Assembly (NCBI GenBank): GCA_002633025.1
Contig: NMRB01000542.1
Span: 168,183-232,182, forward strand
Reading direction: 5' to 3'
Length of the DNA stretch: 64,000 nucleotides
Source of the DNA: Notospermus geniculatus
Taxonomy: Eukaryota; Nemertea; Pilidiophora; Heteronemertea; Lineidae
In this document: positions 10,649-22,274 of the stretch, piece after piece
How the letters are laid out: every line of letters starts with the position of its first letter
Numbering within the stretch: the stretch's first letter is position 1
Translations under genes and position numbers: made by a program
Notes under the pieces: generated by a model
What the model saw: the letters and a program-made list of their open reading frames with translations, nothing else
Database searches by the model: none
What the model was told of the DNA's origin: nothing

Positions 10649-11544
10649 ATGGCATCAGCTATGGCTGAAAAGCCCGACGACCAGGAGGAAATCCAGGCCA
10701 CGGTCAGTGAGGAGTTGGAAGGGATTAAGGAGTTCGTCGTGGACGAACTGAACAAGATCGGAGACCGTGTTACGAAAATGGAAGAGCGTGTCGCTGCGCT
10801 GACACTGCACGGCCCTCGTGAGGAGGAGCCTGTGAGGCCAAAGGTGCAGAAAACCAAAGAGAAAAGAAAAATGCCAAATAAAATAACCGACATTGAAAGT
10901 ACAACATGGCAAAAGCGATTAAAAGAATTCAAGGAAAGCAGCAGCATTCCGTATAATTTGCTGCTTGCAGTGTATGACCCCCGTAACAAGGTAAGCGTAA
11001 AATGTTACATGTTTTGGGTTCCTGGAGCAGATTGAAGAAGCTGAGGCAGGAGAAACACAATGGAGGCAACACATCAGTGTTATATCTAGGATTTCAGAAG
11101 GGCATGGTGCAAACTTTGTGAAAAGGGCACTTCAACCTAGAAAAGGGCACTTTTCATTCGCGACATTTCTTCTAACGGAATTTGAAAAGCTAAAAAGTTA
11201 AAAAGGTCTCTATAACTCCAGTCAACAGCCAATTTAAGCCAGTTTCTAAGGTGATATGACTAAAAGGGACCATGGCAAANTTTTTTAGGGGCATGGCGCC
11301 CTAGGGGGTTAAAAAAGGGCACAATGGCGCCCCCTTTAGGGGGCATGGTGCGGCGCCACTCTAAAATGGCCTAGATATAACACTGCACATTTTACAGGTG
11401 ATGGAGCTGGATAAACCAATTTGTGGAGCGGAACAAGTACTTAATTTTAAAGGTATTGTGGAGGAGAGCTCAGCGTCTACATTCATGTCTCTGCGAACGC
11501 TACCAACGATGGTTCAAGCAACTGTAAAAGGGTTCAACAAGTGA
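10649..11544 (+). CDS. Unrecognised two-exon coiled-coil gene, exon 2 split by a MITE
   Basis: Exon 1 (10649-10990) starts with an ATG encoding MASAMAEKPDDQEE. A probable coiled coil follows (ELEGIKEFVVDELNKIGDRV), then a lysine-rich stretch and LLLAVYDPRNK before GTAAGC. Exon 2 starts at 11031 with IEEAEAGETQWRQH and runs to a stop at 11542-11544. A 311-bp element with a CACAT duplication sits inside it. Ignoring the element and one CACAT copy, the two exons total 540 bases in one frame, about 179 residues. The intron would be only 40 bp, which is unusually short. I do not recognise the family. The open frame suggests a recently active gene or element protein. Confidence 0.5.
11075..11385. 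mobile_element. 311-bp MITE, CAGTGTTATATCTAGG ends, CACAT duplication
   Basis: Perfect 16-bp terminal inverted repeats, flanked by CACAT at 11070-11074 and 11386-11390. The interior is rich in AAGGGCA and GGCGCC motifs. A CAG-starting end with a 5-bp duplication fits the hAT group described with 5-bp sites, by analogy only. The insertion lies within an exon. There is a single N at 11280. Confidence 0.9.
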
Positions 11545-11633
11545 TCTGGAAGAAAACCTAATCCATTATTGTGAATGTGTGTGTCATGGTTGTTTTTATT
11601 GTGTGTGGTCATTGTAACTGGGCATAACACATC

Positions 11634-11975
11634 ATGGACCCGGAGGATGAAGGCAACCTCACAAGAGTTGTTCCAAACTGTATGCATAGCCTCCCATTCA
11701 TCCACTCGCACTCAGGGTTGAGTAAGTACTTTGCAAAGCGTGTGGACTTCATTTTGAAAGTTGAGCACACTATCACCATTACAACGTTTGCATGTTCTGG
11801 AAGGGATTTTTGTGAATACCCATGGAGGTACTGGAAAAATGTCAGGGGTGATTTGAGTCAGGAACACTCAGTGAGAAACCAGAAGGATCTGATAGCAGGG
11901 GTTGGAGCAAATAAGACTGAAAGTGCAGTCTCACGTGCAAGAAGAGCCGAGCTCATTAAAGCTCATTCGAGCTAA
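11634..11975 (+). CDS. Unrecognised open frame, possible exon of a SWIM-finger gene
   Basis: A 113-codon frame with mixed, protein-like composition (RVDFILKVEHTITITTFACS, then CEYPWRYWKN). It sits just upstream of the SWIM-like segment at 12510. The two might belong to the same gene or element, but the frames between them are closed, so they are decayed or spliced. No family recognised. Confidence 0.35.
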   Translation: MDPEDEGNLTRVVPNCMHSLPFIHSHSGLSKYFAKRVDFILKVEHTITITTFACSGRDFCEYPWRYWKNVRGDLSQEHSVRNQKDLIAGVGANKTESAVSRARRAELIKAHSS

Positions 11976-12509
11976 AGCTCACTGTGCATCAAAAAGAGAA
12001 AAACAAGACATTGTTGAGTTACTCAATCGTTTTAGAGAAGGCAATCATACATCACAAGATACTGAGAAAATTTAAAGTAGGCAAGTGGTGGACACAGGTA
12101 TACTTTCTTAGGTGTCAGAAAACTCCTGTAAGTCCCTCTAGGAGGATTGCTGTAAGTGATTTGGCGTTTTCCCTCAAAATCTTTGAAGAATGATATTTCC
12201 CCTCCACTTAGAACTTCGGGGTATAAACATATTGGTGCATCATGCAGTTAGGCAAACCGAATTAGCTTTCAGTTCGTCGTAAATTACGATAAGTAGGAAT
12301 GTCCTTTCGGTTTCCTTCACTTAAGCCCACTGCAGGATTATCATGATATTTGCTATTTCGTCTTTTTGACACAGATAAAAGGTATGTGTGTCTATGGTGG
12401 AAAAGACACTCCAGATCTTGTCAGCACGTTTTATTCAACGATGTGGCAAAGATGCACAGCATGAGCGGGAGGCAGAAGAAGTTGGCGTTCGACAAACTTA
12501 AGCTGTTCT

Positions 12510-12825
12510 TTTGTATGTAAATCTGAGAATCAGATCAAATGTGAGTGTCCGATGCACAATGCAACAAATATCTGCTCCCATGCTGTGGCAGTCGCTGAGG
12601 CGTTAGGATGCCTTGAGCTGTATGTAACCTGGATCAGGAGCAGGGGAAAAGAACCAAATTTAAGTTCTCTCTTGAGGTCATCAATTCCAAAGGCAGCAAG
12701 AAAAAGCAGGGCAGAGGACAGGAAATATTTCCAAACCAAGACTTCCTGTGCAACAAACACTGGAGAGAATGTGATCCTGTCTTCACTGAAGTATGGCACA
12801 ATAACAATGACATTTTTGTCACATT
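12510..12825 (+). pseudogene. SWIM-type zinc finger segment
   Basis: The frame reads FVCKSENQIKCECPMHNATN followed by ICSHAVAVAEALG. The CxC..CxH pattern (CEC, then CSH) is the SWIM zinc-finger signature. SWIM fingers bind nucleic acid or proteins and occur in MULE/Mutator-like transposases and in host proteins. The segment then runs PNLSSLLRSSIPKAARKSRA into a tandem-repeat array. There is no upstream start in frame. Confidence 0.5.
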
Positions 12826-13410
12826 AATGGAAAGGGAAAAATCTTCACTGAAGTATGGCATAACAACAATGATGTTTTTGTCACATTAATGGAAAGGGAA
12901 AAATCTTCACTGAAGTATGGCATACCAACAATGATGTTTTTGTCACATTAATGGAAAGGGAAAATCTTCACTGAAGTATGGCACAATAACAATGATGTTT
13001 TTGTCACATTAATGGAAAGGGAAAATCTTCACTGAAGTATGGCACAATAACAATGATGTTTTTTGTCACATTAATGGAAAGGGAAAAATCTTCACTGAAG
13101 TATGGCATAACAACAATGACATTTTTGTCACATTAATGGAAAGGGAAAAATCTTCACTGAAGTATGGCATAACACATGTAACAACAATGACGTTTTTGTC
13201 ACATTAATGGAAAGGGAAAATCTTCACTGAAGTATGGCATAATAACAATGACGTTTTTGTCATATTAATGGAAAGAGAAAATCTTCACTGAAGTATGGCA
13301 TAATAACAATGACGTTTTTGTCATATTATCAAAGGAAAGAGAAAAATCTTCACTGAAGTATGGCATAACAACAATGATGCTTTTATCACATAAATGGAAA
13401 GGGAAAAATC
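12779..13410. repeat. About ten tandem copies of a 62-bp unit
   Basis: The unit starts TCTTCACTGAAGTATGGCAT and contains TTTTTGTCACATTAATGG. Copies begin near 12779, 12841, 12904, 12966, 13026, 13087, 13150, 13218, 13278 and 13346, with small variations such as ACAATGAC/ACAATGAT. The array begins in the last codons of the SWIM segment, so it grew from or into the end of that gene. Confidence 0.95.
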
Positions 13411-14059
13411 TTGCAAAAAATGTGCATTGTGCCTTTTAGATTTTCATGCTAGATTGAAAACTAAAGTCATCCCATCACATGATCGTCAGCCACAAAGAAA
13501 GGTACCTGTATCCAGTGAAAAATGGGGGAAATACAGAGTGGGTGCCGACGAAACAAAAGCAGCGAACTTTTGACGACCACCCTGATATTAACTGCATTAA
13601 GAAAAGACATCCATATTTTGATCTATGCTGAAAATTGATACCGATGTAAAACCTGAGTTGAGGAATCTCCACTGGAGGTTACTGCAAGATGGGCTTGACT
13701 ACCAACCAACTGGAATGGCTTTTGAGATAACTGTGCAAGATGCAATCAAGATTTCTCAAGGTTTGTGAATGCCTGTCAGCATTGTCTTCATGAGATATTA
13801 GATGTATTATAGAAACTCATTATCCCGAGTCATCCAAAAGTGCATTCTTGTGCACGGTTTATAGATTGCTCAGAGAAGCTTTCGTAGGTTATAGTTTTAC
13901 TGACTGTAGGCTTAATTTCATTGAAATCTGTTATATTTTTTAAAAAGTTATTTAAATTTAGATGATTATCTTTTAAACTCTTTCATGTTGTCGCTACATT
14001 GCATAGATATCTCTGATTTTGCAATGACAACTAAAAGCAGAAGATTCAATTGATGAAAC

Positions 14060-14610
14060 ATGGGAGATGTTGACTTGGCCAATGAACAACTAAAAGCAGA
14101 AGATTCAATTGATGAAACATGGGATCAACTTGCACCATCTGCACAACAATCAGAAAGAGAAGACAAAGAACAAACCAACAATTCTCCTCAAAAACATCAA
14201 ACTCCATTTGCTTATGACCTGGCTGAAGATTTTGATTTACCTATAAACATTCAAGAAGAATTGCGTGCTACAAAGGAACTCCATGATCTTGAATACAGAA
14301 AACTAAATGTGCTCGCTCACTTCTACCCAACGACATACCCCACCAATAAAACGAAGAATACACACATTTACAAATTTATCAGTGGCGGCGCTGGTGTGGG
14401 AAAGACATGCCCAAGAGCTGGTGAAGATGATTGCAAGATGAAGATGATTGCACATTTTACCAATGCTTTGTATCAAACTGTGGTGAAATACTAAAAAACT
14501 CAACCCCAAATAAATCCTGACCTTCCTCATGTTATCCTTGTAGCACCAACTGGTAAAGCAGCCTATCTCATCAAAGGAAACTGCTTAGATTCTGTATTCA
14601 AGTTAGTCAG
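14060..14610 (+). pseudogene. Helitron PIF1-like helicase fragment (Walker A)
   Basis: The frame encodes an acidic lead, PFAYDLAEDFDLPINIQEEL, then KFISGGAGVGKT, a Walker A ATP-binding motif in the form typical of Helitron PIF1-family helicases. After a stop at 14492-14494 and a frame change, LPHVILVAPTGKAAYLIKG follows. This is helicase motif Ia in the expected position. Between GKT and LYQ the normal serine/histidine-rich stretch is replaced by an acidic insertion. The 5' side carries a 41-bp direct duplication (14027-14067 and 14087-14123). It is a decayed helicase; the Rep part is not adjacent. Confidence 0.8.
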
Positions 14611-14619
14611 GGTTATGAA

Positions 14620-15170
14620 ATATTTAGTTGTGATCTCAACAAGTACAACAATTTCACTTCGCTCACAATACTCTGGAATTCCATGACATGATGACGTCAC
14701 TGATTCCCGCCAATCAGTACGTCACGTGATTGCCCTGCCAGTCAGAAACGCTTTCTATTCTGCAGCAAATTTTCCTTGTTTCTCTGCACTTTGGAAGTTA
14801 CTAGGAACAGTAAACCTATCTATCGGGTTTCCCGCGAAGCAGGGACCTTTGAGATTTGCTATTTCATCCCCTTGGGCGGTGTTTACAAAAATCCTAAGGG
14901 ATTTTCGAATCGGCAATTTGGCTGCTGTGAGTTCCAGGATTCTGCATGTGTGCAGAAGCTATTTTCTTGTCGACCACTGTGCCGACGGAGTCCCACAAAG
15001 CAGGGAATAAACTCACAGAAAAACAAGATAAAGAGTGACATTCAGAAAGGGGCCAAGGACCCTCAGAATGGTGTCAGCTAGGCCCTCTGTGAAGGCGTCT
15101 GCTGATACGAAACTGTCAAAATCGAAGTCACAGAAAGAAGCCTCGTTCTTGTGTCCGTATTCCTTTCACG
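14620..15170. other. No identifiable feature
   Basis: A stretch after the Helitron remnant. Open frames up to about 100 codons occur in two overlapping phases but have no motif or splice context I can support. Confidence 0.35.
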
Positions 15171-15176
15171 GACAAG

Positions 15177-15734
15177 ATGGCGACTTCATTTTGTCTTTTC
15201 AGGATCGATTCTCAACACGGCACTGTGTTCGTGAGGAAGGAGCCAGAAAGTGAGGAGATGGCATTCCAAGTGTTACTTCAGAGGCACGGCATTCCGGACG
15301 GTGAGCCACCGGTGATCGCTCCTCCTGGCCTACCGCTTCACAGAGGCAGCAGTAGGGAGGTTTCGAAATCAAACGATAAACGTAAACGTTAACGACAACT
15401 TTATTTTTGTACCGAAAATGCAATACAAAATCTGGTTAATGTGTAGTATGAAAAATAACGTCGTCGTAAATTTTTGGTTTATCGTTTGATTTCGAAACCT
15501 CCCCAGTACCTATACAAAAACATGCGACAGTTCGTGGATGACAACTACAAAGATGTGGTATGCCCAAGGCCAGATGTAGTTCCAGTGGAGGACTCTGACA
15601 CTGAAGAGATTAAAACCCTTGAGAACATTGACAACAATAACAATCAAGGACAAAATCGAAAAGAAAGCAAGGGCATGGTCGCGGACGTGGGCGTGGCCAG
15701 GGAAAGGAATAGATCCTCCCTCACTGAAGTGTAA
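15177..15734 (+). pseudogene. Unrecognised coding fragment interrupted by a MITE
   Basis: The left part (15177-15354) carries a frame with MATSFCLFRIDSQHG and IPDGEPPVIAPPGL. The right part (15504-15734) reads YLYKNMRQFVDDNYKDVV, then PVEDSDTEEIKTLENI, an asparagine run and a basic tail before a stop. Removing the 149-bp element joins the sides without gain or loss of host bases other than the duplicated CAGTA. The two parts are nevertheless not in the same phase, so an intron or an older frameshift is likely. Family not recognised. Confidence 0.35.
15355..15503. mobile_element. 149-bp MITE, CAGTA target duplication
   Basis: Ends read GGGAGGTTTCGAAATCAAAC on one side and its complement on the other (about 27 bp of near-perfect inverted repeat). 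CAGTA occurs at 15350-15354 and 15504-15508. The interior is AT-rich with CGTCG/CGACG motifs. Confidence 0.9.
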
Positions 15735-15739
15735 ATCCC

Positions 15740-17330
15740 CTCGCAAAGGGGAAAACATGACTGTAGTCATGGTAGTGACTGAGTTTTGACTATGGCTTGT
15801 ATTCAAGTACGGACATGGACAATGATGGATATCGCTAAAAAAAAAGAACAAGGAATACGGTAGTTAAAACTTCCTTATTTCTTGACGGATTATCGAACTA
15901 TCAAAATCCAGGTTGGGGACTATAACTTCTAAACATGGTCTCTAATCTATGCCAAGACTATCACCAGAGTGGTAAAAGACGAAAATGTGGAATAGCTGTC
16001 AATCAAACTAAGCCCCACCTCCTCACGCCATCATTATGTTGATGAGTTTTACTACGATTCTATGCTGTTTCTGACGAGAGTGAAACTACGCATTTGCTGT
16101 AAAATGCGGTGATATTTTAGCAACTGGGTGTGAACTAAATGGCATTTACGGTTCATAATATTGTAAGCTATACATATACAGTAATGTTCTAAATCACTTC
16201 TGAATGCAACGTATTAGTTGACCTGTGAGCTGTTTACTCGTTGAAATCTGCCGGTCGACTGAACCGGCCGCCATATTGCGCGATCTTTAATATGGCAGGT
16301 GACGCTGGTCACGTGATCAGTTGTCCAATAATCCTCCTTGAGCACGAGGTAGAATGAGTGAGGTCAATTCTGAGGGTTAAGTAAGTGTTAACACCAGGTG
16401 TTAAGGGCAAGCCATCGTTTGACATTTTCATATTGCTTGAATTGAGGCCCCTATGAGAAAAGCAATAAAGACACCTCCAGTTGACTGTTTTTATGGCCCA
16501 ATGTGATCACTGTGCTTTATAGAAACAGAAAATGAGCAAAGTCCCAAGAATTACAGCTTAATTACATTAAATAATCAATAACAAAGAAATTCACCAAACA
16601 TGAACTAGAGCTGGCTGCTGCCAGCAGAGTGGGCTTTAGCCTGAGTTAGTAGTGGGGGTGTAGTTGAGATGGAGAGAAGAGCTGGCAGAAGTAGAACTTG
16701 TCAGCCAATCTGAAGATATCCATGGATATTGCCATTATAACGCATTATTGGGAGATATGTGCGAAGGTGGTTATTGTGAGTAAAGGAACATGGTACTGGA
16801 TCTCAAATCATCCGAATGCTTGTTATTTGACTGATGACGTAGAGTGGGCACACCTGGCAGCAGTAAGACAAACTATGCATGAAAATGCATTTCAAAATGT
16901 ATGTAGTAAATCGGGTCAATTCGCCGACAACGCAGTTTGAGTTAGTCCCTGCTGGGTTGGAGAGTGGCGCCAGCTGTCGAGAAAAAGTGGCAATACCGTG
17001 CTCCTTTAATAGACAGTTAACAAGTTTAAACGTACAGAAACAGAAAGACCAATAGAAGATGCGCATTGAATTGAAAGCCAAAATGGCTTGTTTTATTTAT
17101 TGAACACAAATTTATGCTGGAAAGGGCCAATCAATGACTCAATGAGAACACCTGCTCGCCGCCTCCCGTGCTTCTGAACCCACCATTACATCACTGGTGC
17201 TGACTGCAAACAGGAACAATCTTAACGTTTTTCGAGCCAACAGCATCAAGCCTTATTGCAGTAGGAACATGGATCTTTTGGGCATGCTGCGTGCATTCTC
17301 TTTGAGAACTTGGGCTATTTTCATCTTCAT
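15740..17330. other. Intergenic sequence, no supported gene
   Basis: No exon or repeat was confidently delimited. A short run of GTGTTAACACCAGGTGTTAA near 16387 resembles motifs in the nested foldback region at 20160-22260. An AGCAGAGTGGGCTTTAGCC segment near 16625 is loosely matched near 19560. Confidence 0.35.
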
Positions 17331-17334
17331 CCTG

Positions 17335-17752
17335 AAAAGAGAAACGGAGGATGGTTTGGAGCTCGTGACCTTGAAAAGTAGGTCAAATCAAAGACCCTTT
17401 ATGTCATGTGTCCTCATTAGATGCACCTCCGAAAAAAATCTAGTGATGACCTGGTCCCCCGCGTGGTCCTTAGTTTAGGAATTATGCCTAAAATCTTTGA
17501 ATTTTTGTTTTGGCCCCCTGGTGGCCAAGCAAAGAATCGATTTGGACTGAAATTTGGTGTCACAGATCATCTGAGAGGGGCTCAAAATGTACCATGTTTC
17601 AGATCAATCGGCTCAGCACTTACGAACTGTGCCACGAAATGGCAAAATCTTCAACTTTGGCCCCTATCTATGACCCTAATTAAGTCAAATCACAAATCCT
17701 TTTTTTTGTATCCTCATTTGATACACTTTAGGCCCACGTATACATAATAACC
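17335..17752. repeat. Relic of the long AATGAAATGG/GAGCTAAAAA repeat family
   Basis: Contains the family's signature pieces in order: GTGACCTTGAAAAGTAGGTC, TCAAATCAAAGACCC, 'cctcattagatgcacc', GGCCCCCTGGTGGCCAAGC, then ACCATGTTTCAGATCAATCG. Neither end of the family is preserved. It abuts another dispersed repeat at 17753. Confidence 0.75.
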
Positions 17753-18590
17753 AGAGCCATCATGTGATGGCACAGATTCGTCTCCATTTGAAAGTTATGA
17801 AATGGCATGCACAGCGGCAAAATAGGTGGGGCTGAAGTGTAGGGAGTGTGGGACAGTCCAAAAGTGCTAAAAAGTTGTAAAAGCTAAATCTCACCCCACC
17901 CTTGACATGAACATGATGAAAGGCCTCTCAACTGAATTCAAATTTCCCGCCCACAGCACCATATTTAAGCAGGCAATTTTCTGATTGGCTGTCTCGATGT
18001 CCCATTCTGCATAATGCATCGTGTAGAAATCGCTACCTCTTCCTACACTCTGCAGCAAGCAGCCAGATTCCGTGTTCAACGCTTTGGGATTTTCTCGTGC
18101 GACCAATCAGAAGCCTCTTTGCGATAATTTATTCATCGGGTACCGAGTACGCCGTTCAACTTCGTAGCGAACAACACCAGCCTGCTAGTACGTAATTGAC
18201 TTCCCACTGCCAGTCCTACAACAGACTAACAAATAGTCTCCATCGAATATTGCCTTTGCGGCTTCTTTTTGAGTACTTGTAAGTCATTCCACGGAGAATT
18301 TTGCATTCGAATAAAGTTTCATCGACCGCCATCTTGTCATCATACGCGAGCTGCCGATGCAAGCTTTGCCGTGATTGGCTGCTATTTTTGGGACCGGGGA
18401 AATCCGTTGAACACGGAATGTGGTTTGCTTGCGTGAAGGTCAAGGGAGGAGAAGCCGAGTCTTGACCTGAACTCAGTGAAGATGCGATGTCCCAACTATC
18501 TTGATAGATAACTTGGCCCCAAAATGGTTATCTAAGTAGGCCTATGCAATGAAATCAACAGAATATTGAACAAAAGACCCAATTTGAGTC
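17753..18590. repeat. Dispersed repeat copy A (paired with 63448-64000)
   Basis: Begins AGAGCCATCATGTGATGG and matches 63448-64000 over its length. Copy A is broken at 18004 by a 480-bp insertion that is absent from copy B. Copy B is broken at 63525 by a different insertion that is absent from copy A (junction at 17830). Confidence 0.85.
18005..18484. mobile_element. 480-bp insertion with 9-10-bp flanking duplication
   Basis: CGATGTCCCA occurs at 17995-18004 and again at 18485-18494. The matching copy at the end of the window shows it once. Inside are inverted segments such as CCGTGTTCAACG and CGTTGAACACGG, but no clear terminal inverted repeat. A 9-bp duplication would fit Mutator-like elements, by analogy only. 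Confidence 0.7.
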
Positions 18591-18599
18591 TCTCACAGT

Positions 18600-20150
18600 G
18601 TCCATCATAGCTCATTTCTGCTCATTAGGCATGTTAGGTCAGACTATAGCTGACCAGAAACATCGTAGGTGACACACTCATGCATGGAGATCGTCTGCAT
18701 GGTTTTTGGCGCGAAGCCAGATCAAGTAGGGCTAAATATATCTTCGTAGAAATGACCAACACGGGCAAACTTTATGTCATTGGAAAGGAAATTTTATCAG
18801 GAATCCAACCAAACAGTTTTTGTGGCGATTTCATTCCATCCCAGAGAAATAAAACCAAAAGTTCACGACGTTGTTGATGAACATAGCAGTGCAGTGTGAG
18901 TAGTGTTGAGCTGAACGCTGTAAGCCTAGTCTAGTCCATATACTAAGACCCGCAAGGCCATCGTTTTTTACTTAGAAATTTAGGCCTACACTTGAAATGC
19001 ATCAGCGCATATGTACCTATTTTGATACGGTACTCAACAGTAGAAACATTCGCAAACTTACCGTTTTTGTCACGAAATGTCACAGCAGTATCCTCACACA
19101 GAACGTGCATACATTGTAATCAGCTGATGGCGATTAGCCAGCAACGTAAATAGGCCGACCCGGCCTGGATCAGCTTTCACAACGAAATCACAGTAACATC
19201 CTTCCATTGCATTTCATAAATCATATACGTCAACAACAATCAAAATCGTGCAAACACACGTTTTTTATTGTGCAGTTTTGCAGGAAGTTTGATGGATTAC
19301 TCGAAGAATTATATTTGGTGCACACAAATGTAAGTGTGCTTCGGTTACTGCCACGCCGTATCACTGTGTGAGAGTGAACTACTTTTTCAATTCTGTACCG
19401 GGATTTATTGGCGTTTTCCATTAGCGCGCATTGATACACATGGTTCTTCTTGTACTCTCCGTGGCAGATACGTCTAGGATGACACGAACTGAACATAGAT
19501 GAAGCTGGCCTTTGCCACTGGAGACTGGATGCGCCTGTAGTGTTAGAGTGATAGCTAGAAGTGGGCTAAAGCCCACTTAAAAACAGGTACAATTTTCTTG
19601 GAGAAGGAGCGTGTAAATGACACATTGAAGGTGTGACAACAATGTCACAAACACATAGAACCTGGGGTGACGAGGGTGTCCTGACATGCTCTTCATGTGA
19701 ACCATACACGCTCAGTACAAAAAGGACAACCAGGAAGTAAAATCCAAATCCAATATGGCCGCCCTGTTTTGGAAAATCTGGCAGCAATCATGGAATTCGC
19801 ATGCCGAGTACTCTATACCTGTTGAAAATATTGCTATCAAAATGGGTGGACTAAGTAGAACAAAACTTGAACTTTATGATCCACATGTCGTTTGATCTTC
19901 AAAATGTAACATTTCTTGGGAAAGTGTACCGATTACTAGTCTTTTGTTTCAACTTATTAGCTAATTAGTTCGTTCCAAGATGCGTCTCATTCAATTCCTT
20001 TTGACTTATAGACCCCAGAGGTGCCTTCATTTCCGTCATACAACTTGTACTTTTATGGTATTTTGACATCTTTTATTTACAACGCCTGACCACATTTCAA
20101 AAATTCACAACAACGGCTCGCCCTTAAGATGTGTTTCATAAATACAAGAA
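18600..20150. other. No supported feature
   Basis: Mixed sequence without a gene I can support. The short minus-strand frames at 19230-19787 have no recognised motif or splice context. Confidence 0.35.
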
Positions 20151-20470
20151 TTGACCTCCTGCTGGGTGTTAGCTTAACACCGTGTTAACCCCTACTTAAC
20201 CCCGGATTAACACCTGACTAACACCTAGGAAACACTTAGATCACTCAGGTTTCCCCTTAATCTGAGGATATCCCGAGCTGTTATGAAAATACATTACAGA
20301 ACATGTACATCAAGTGTTAACCTCTAGAGGTTAACACCTGAGGCAGGTCAAATCTTCAGATTAAGAAATCAGTCATCATGGCCGTCATACTAGCTGTTCC
20401 TATGGTCCAAATTATTGCTCACAGGAGAAGAGCGAACTTTATTCGGAGATCAGCGTATAGTGGTGAACTC

Positions 20471-21828
20471 ATAGTAGTCTAGTCAAAATCTACGAAAAAA
20501 ATGGCCAAACCCTAAACAAATTGCTACAAGAGGTTTTTTGCCATTTTCTGGTACAGTTTCATGTGCTGTAAAGACAAGATATATAAGACAACATTTACAT
20601 CCATTTAACAAAAATCGTGATTTTCATGGTCTGTTGCCATGGAAACGGGATTTTGACCAATTTCCGGGGATGGGATTTTTTGGGACTTTTAGTAAAACTA
20701 CACTGTAAAAATCGTGTGATTCTATGGGTTCAGCGCCGTGGGTTCATTGGACTAACGTGGGCCTGTTGAGCCCATGATGGGCTCAGTTAACTCAATCTGA
20801 GATAATTGGGCCCTGTTCAGGTCGATTTAACCCGAGAGAGATGTGTTGGTCGAGCCCCCTGAGTCCTGAACCCACAGGTAACACAAAAATTGGGCTCATT
20901 CTGCTCATTTCACTGTTCCCACCCACGGTCGGCCTGATTATGGGTTCAAGGGCGTGGGTTGAGAGGACGAATTTGGCTGGTGAGTCTGCGATGATGGGTT
21001 AAAAAAACTCAGCCCTAGCCTGTTCATGGGTTCAACGGGGTGGGTTCAGATAATTGGTACAAGTATCATTTACGTATCAGTGAATGGTGTTGAATTACCA
21101 ATCCACTAAAAAATGAAATCCACAAGGAAAATAAAAATTCATTTGTATTAGAATTTTGTTCATTTATGCAAGATACATATCCATAAAGAGTTATTCATTT
21201 TCGAATAATTATATTCTTGACAAAATGACAGTAACTCTTCTGAATTCTACACCAAAAAGTTCATCGCGCAGAATAAGTAAATTTGCATTCCAATTGAACG
21301 GTTAGTTATCTCCACTGACATTTCGCAAAATAGACGAACGTCACTCTTTATACCAAGTGGTCCTTATTGGCCCGATAGGCACAGCCTATACTTGGTCAGG
21401 GGATTGGGGACCCTTTGGACAAGAATGAAATAGGATCCAGTGAACTTGCCTCATGGGCATCCTGAACCCATCACATATATGTTGACTGAGCTTGCCCAAT
21501 GGATTCTCTGAACCCATCACAAGAGTTGAGTGAGATTGCCCAGTGGTTTCCCTGAACCCACCCAATAGGTTGATGAAACCCTCCCTATGGGTCTTTTGAA
21601 CCCATCTTATGCGGGTTCAGTGAGCACATTAGACTGAACACATTACCGTGAGCATGCGTGTCCTGTGTCCAGGAAGTGGACAAGGGATAAACCCAGTGCC
21701 ATGGGTTCAGCGAACACGTTCGTTTTTACAGTGTAGTATGTTGTAGAGAACATGAAACTGTACCAGAAAACTCTTGTTGCAATTTGTTTAGGATTTGGCC
21801 ATTTTTTTCATAGATTGACTGGACTATA
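20471..21828. mobile_element. Outer foldback element (host of 20701-21733)
   Basis: Inverted arms of about 220 bp and 95 bp. The left arm starts ATAGTAGTCTAGTCAAAATC and contains AAAATGGCCAAACCCTAAAC. The right arm reads its imperfect complement, ending GATTGACTGGACTATAG. The arms also share TTTTCTGGTACAGTTTCATG and its complement. A second foldback is inserted between the arms. Confidence 0.8.
20701..21733. mobile_element. 1.03-kb inner foldback, CACTGTAAAAA ends, TA flanks
   Basis: Ends CACTGTAAAAA and TTTTTACAGTG are flanked by TA on both sides. The interior is unusual: many copies of GGGTTCA or TGAACCCA on both halves, so the element can fold extensively on itself. No coding capacity. 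Confidence 0.8.
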
Positions 21829-21877
21829 GAGAGACATGTAAGACTGACTCAATTTGATCATCTTGTAGACACTTTTC

Positions 21878-22147
21878 ATGAGTGGAGGGGTAGTCCACGC
21901 TGAGGGAAATGGAGTGCTTAGTGAGACCACATCAGCAAAGACTGAACTTCCTTGCACTACTTGGCTTCAGCGACAGGTTGGATATGCTGTTGGTGTTGCA
22001 AAACCAACTGCAATTCTGCATGGGACACAGGTATCTGATTTTTTTCTTGACATTACTCCATATCACATTTCAACACCTGACCCAGTTTCACTGAATCAGC
22101 TTCCAGGAATAGGCCATGAATTTCCAGGAAGTGTCAAGCAAGTCTAA
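21878..22147 (+). CDS. Unrecognised 89-codon open frame
   Basis: A frame beginning MSGGVVHAEGNGVLSETTSA. The stretch QVGYAVGVAKPTAI is faintly like the YAIGVAEP segment of S-adenosylmethionine synthetase, but the following residues do not continue that match, so I do not assign it. It lies between two blocks of GTGTTAA-rich sequence (20160-20340 and 22160-22260) that are partly inverted copies of each other. It may be cargo of a still larger foldback. Confidence 0.2.
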   Translation: MSGGVVHAEGNGVLSETTSAKTELPCTTWLQRQVGYAVGVAKPTAILHGTQVSDFFLDITPYHISTPDPVSLNQLPGIGHEFPGSVKQV

Positions 22148-22274
22148 TCCAGGAGTGATCTAAGTGTTAAGTAGGTGTCTCACAGGTGTTAATTGGAGCT
22201 CGGTGTTTAGAGTTCAAATTAACACTTTTTAAAGGGATTACACCGGGATTATCTAAGTGAAGTGCACTTTCAAT

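Noticed and set aside
21878-22147. Possible S-adenosylmethionine synthetase fragment
   Set aside because: Only about a dozen residues around YAVGVAKP resemble the enzyme. The sequence after it does not follow the family, so the match is probably chance.
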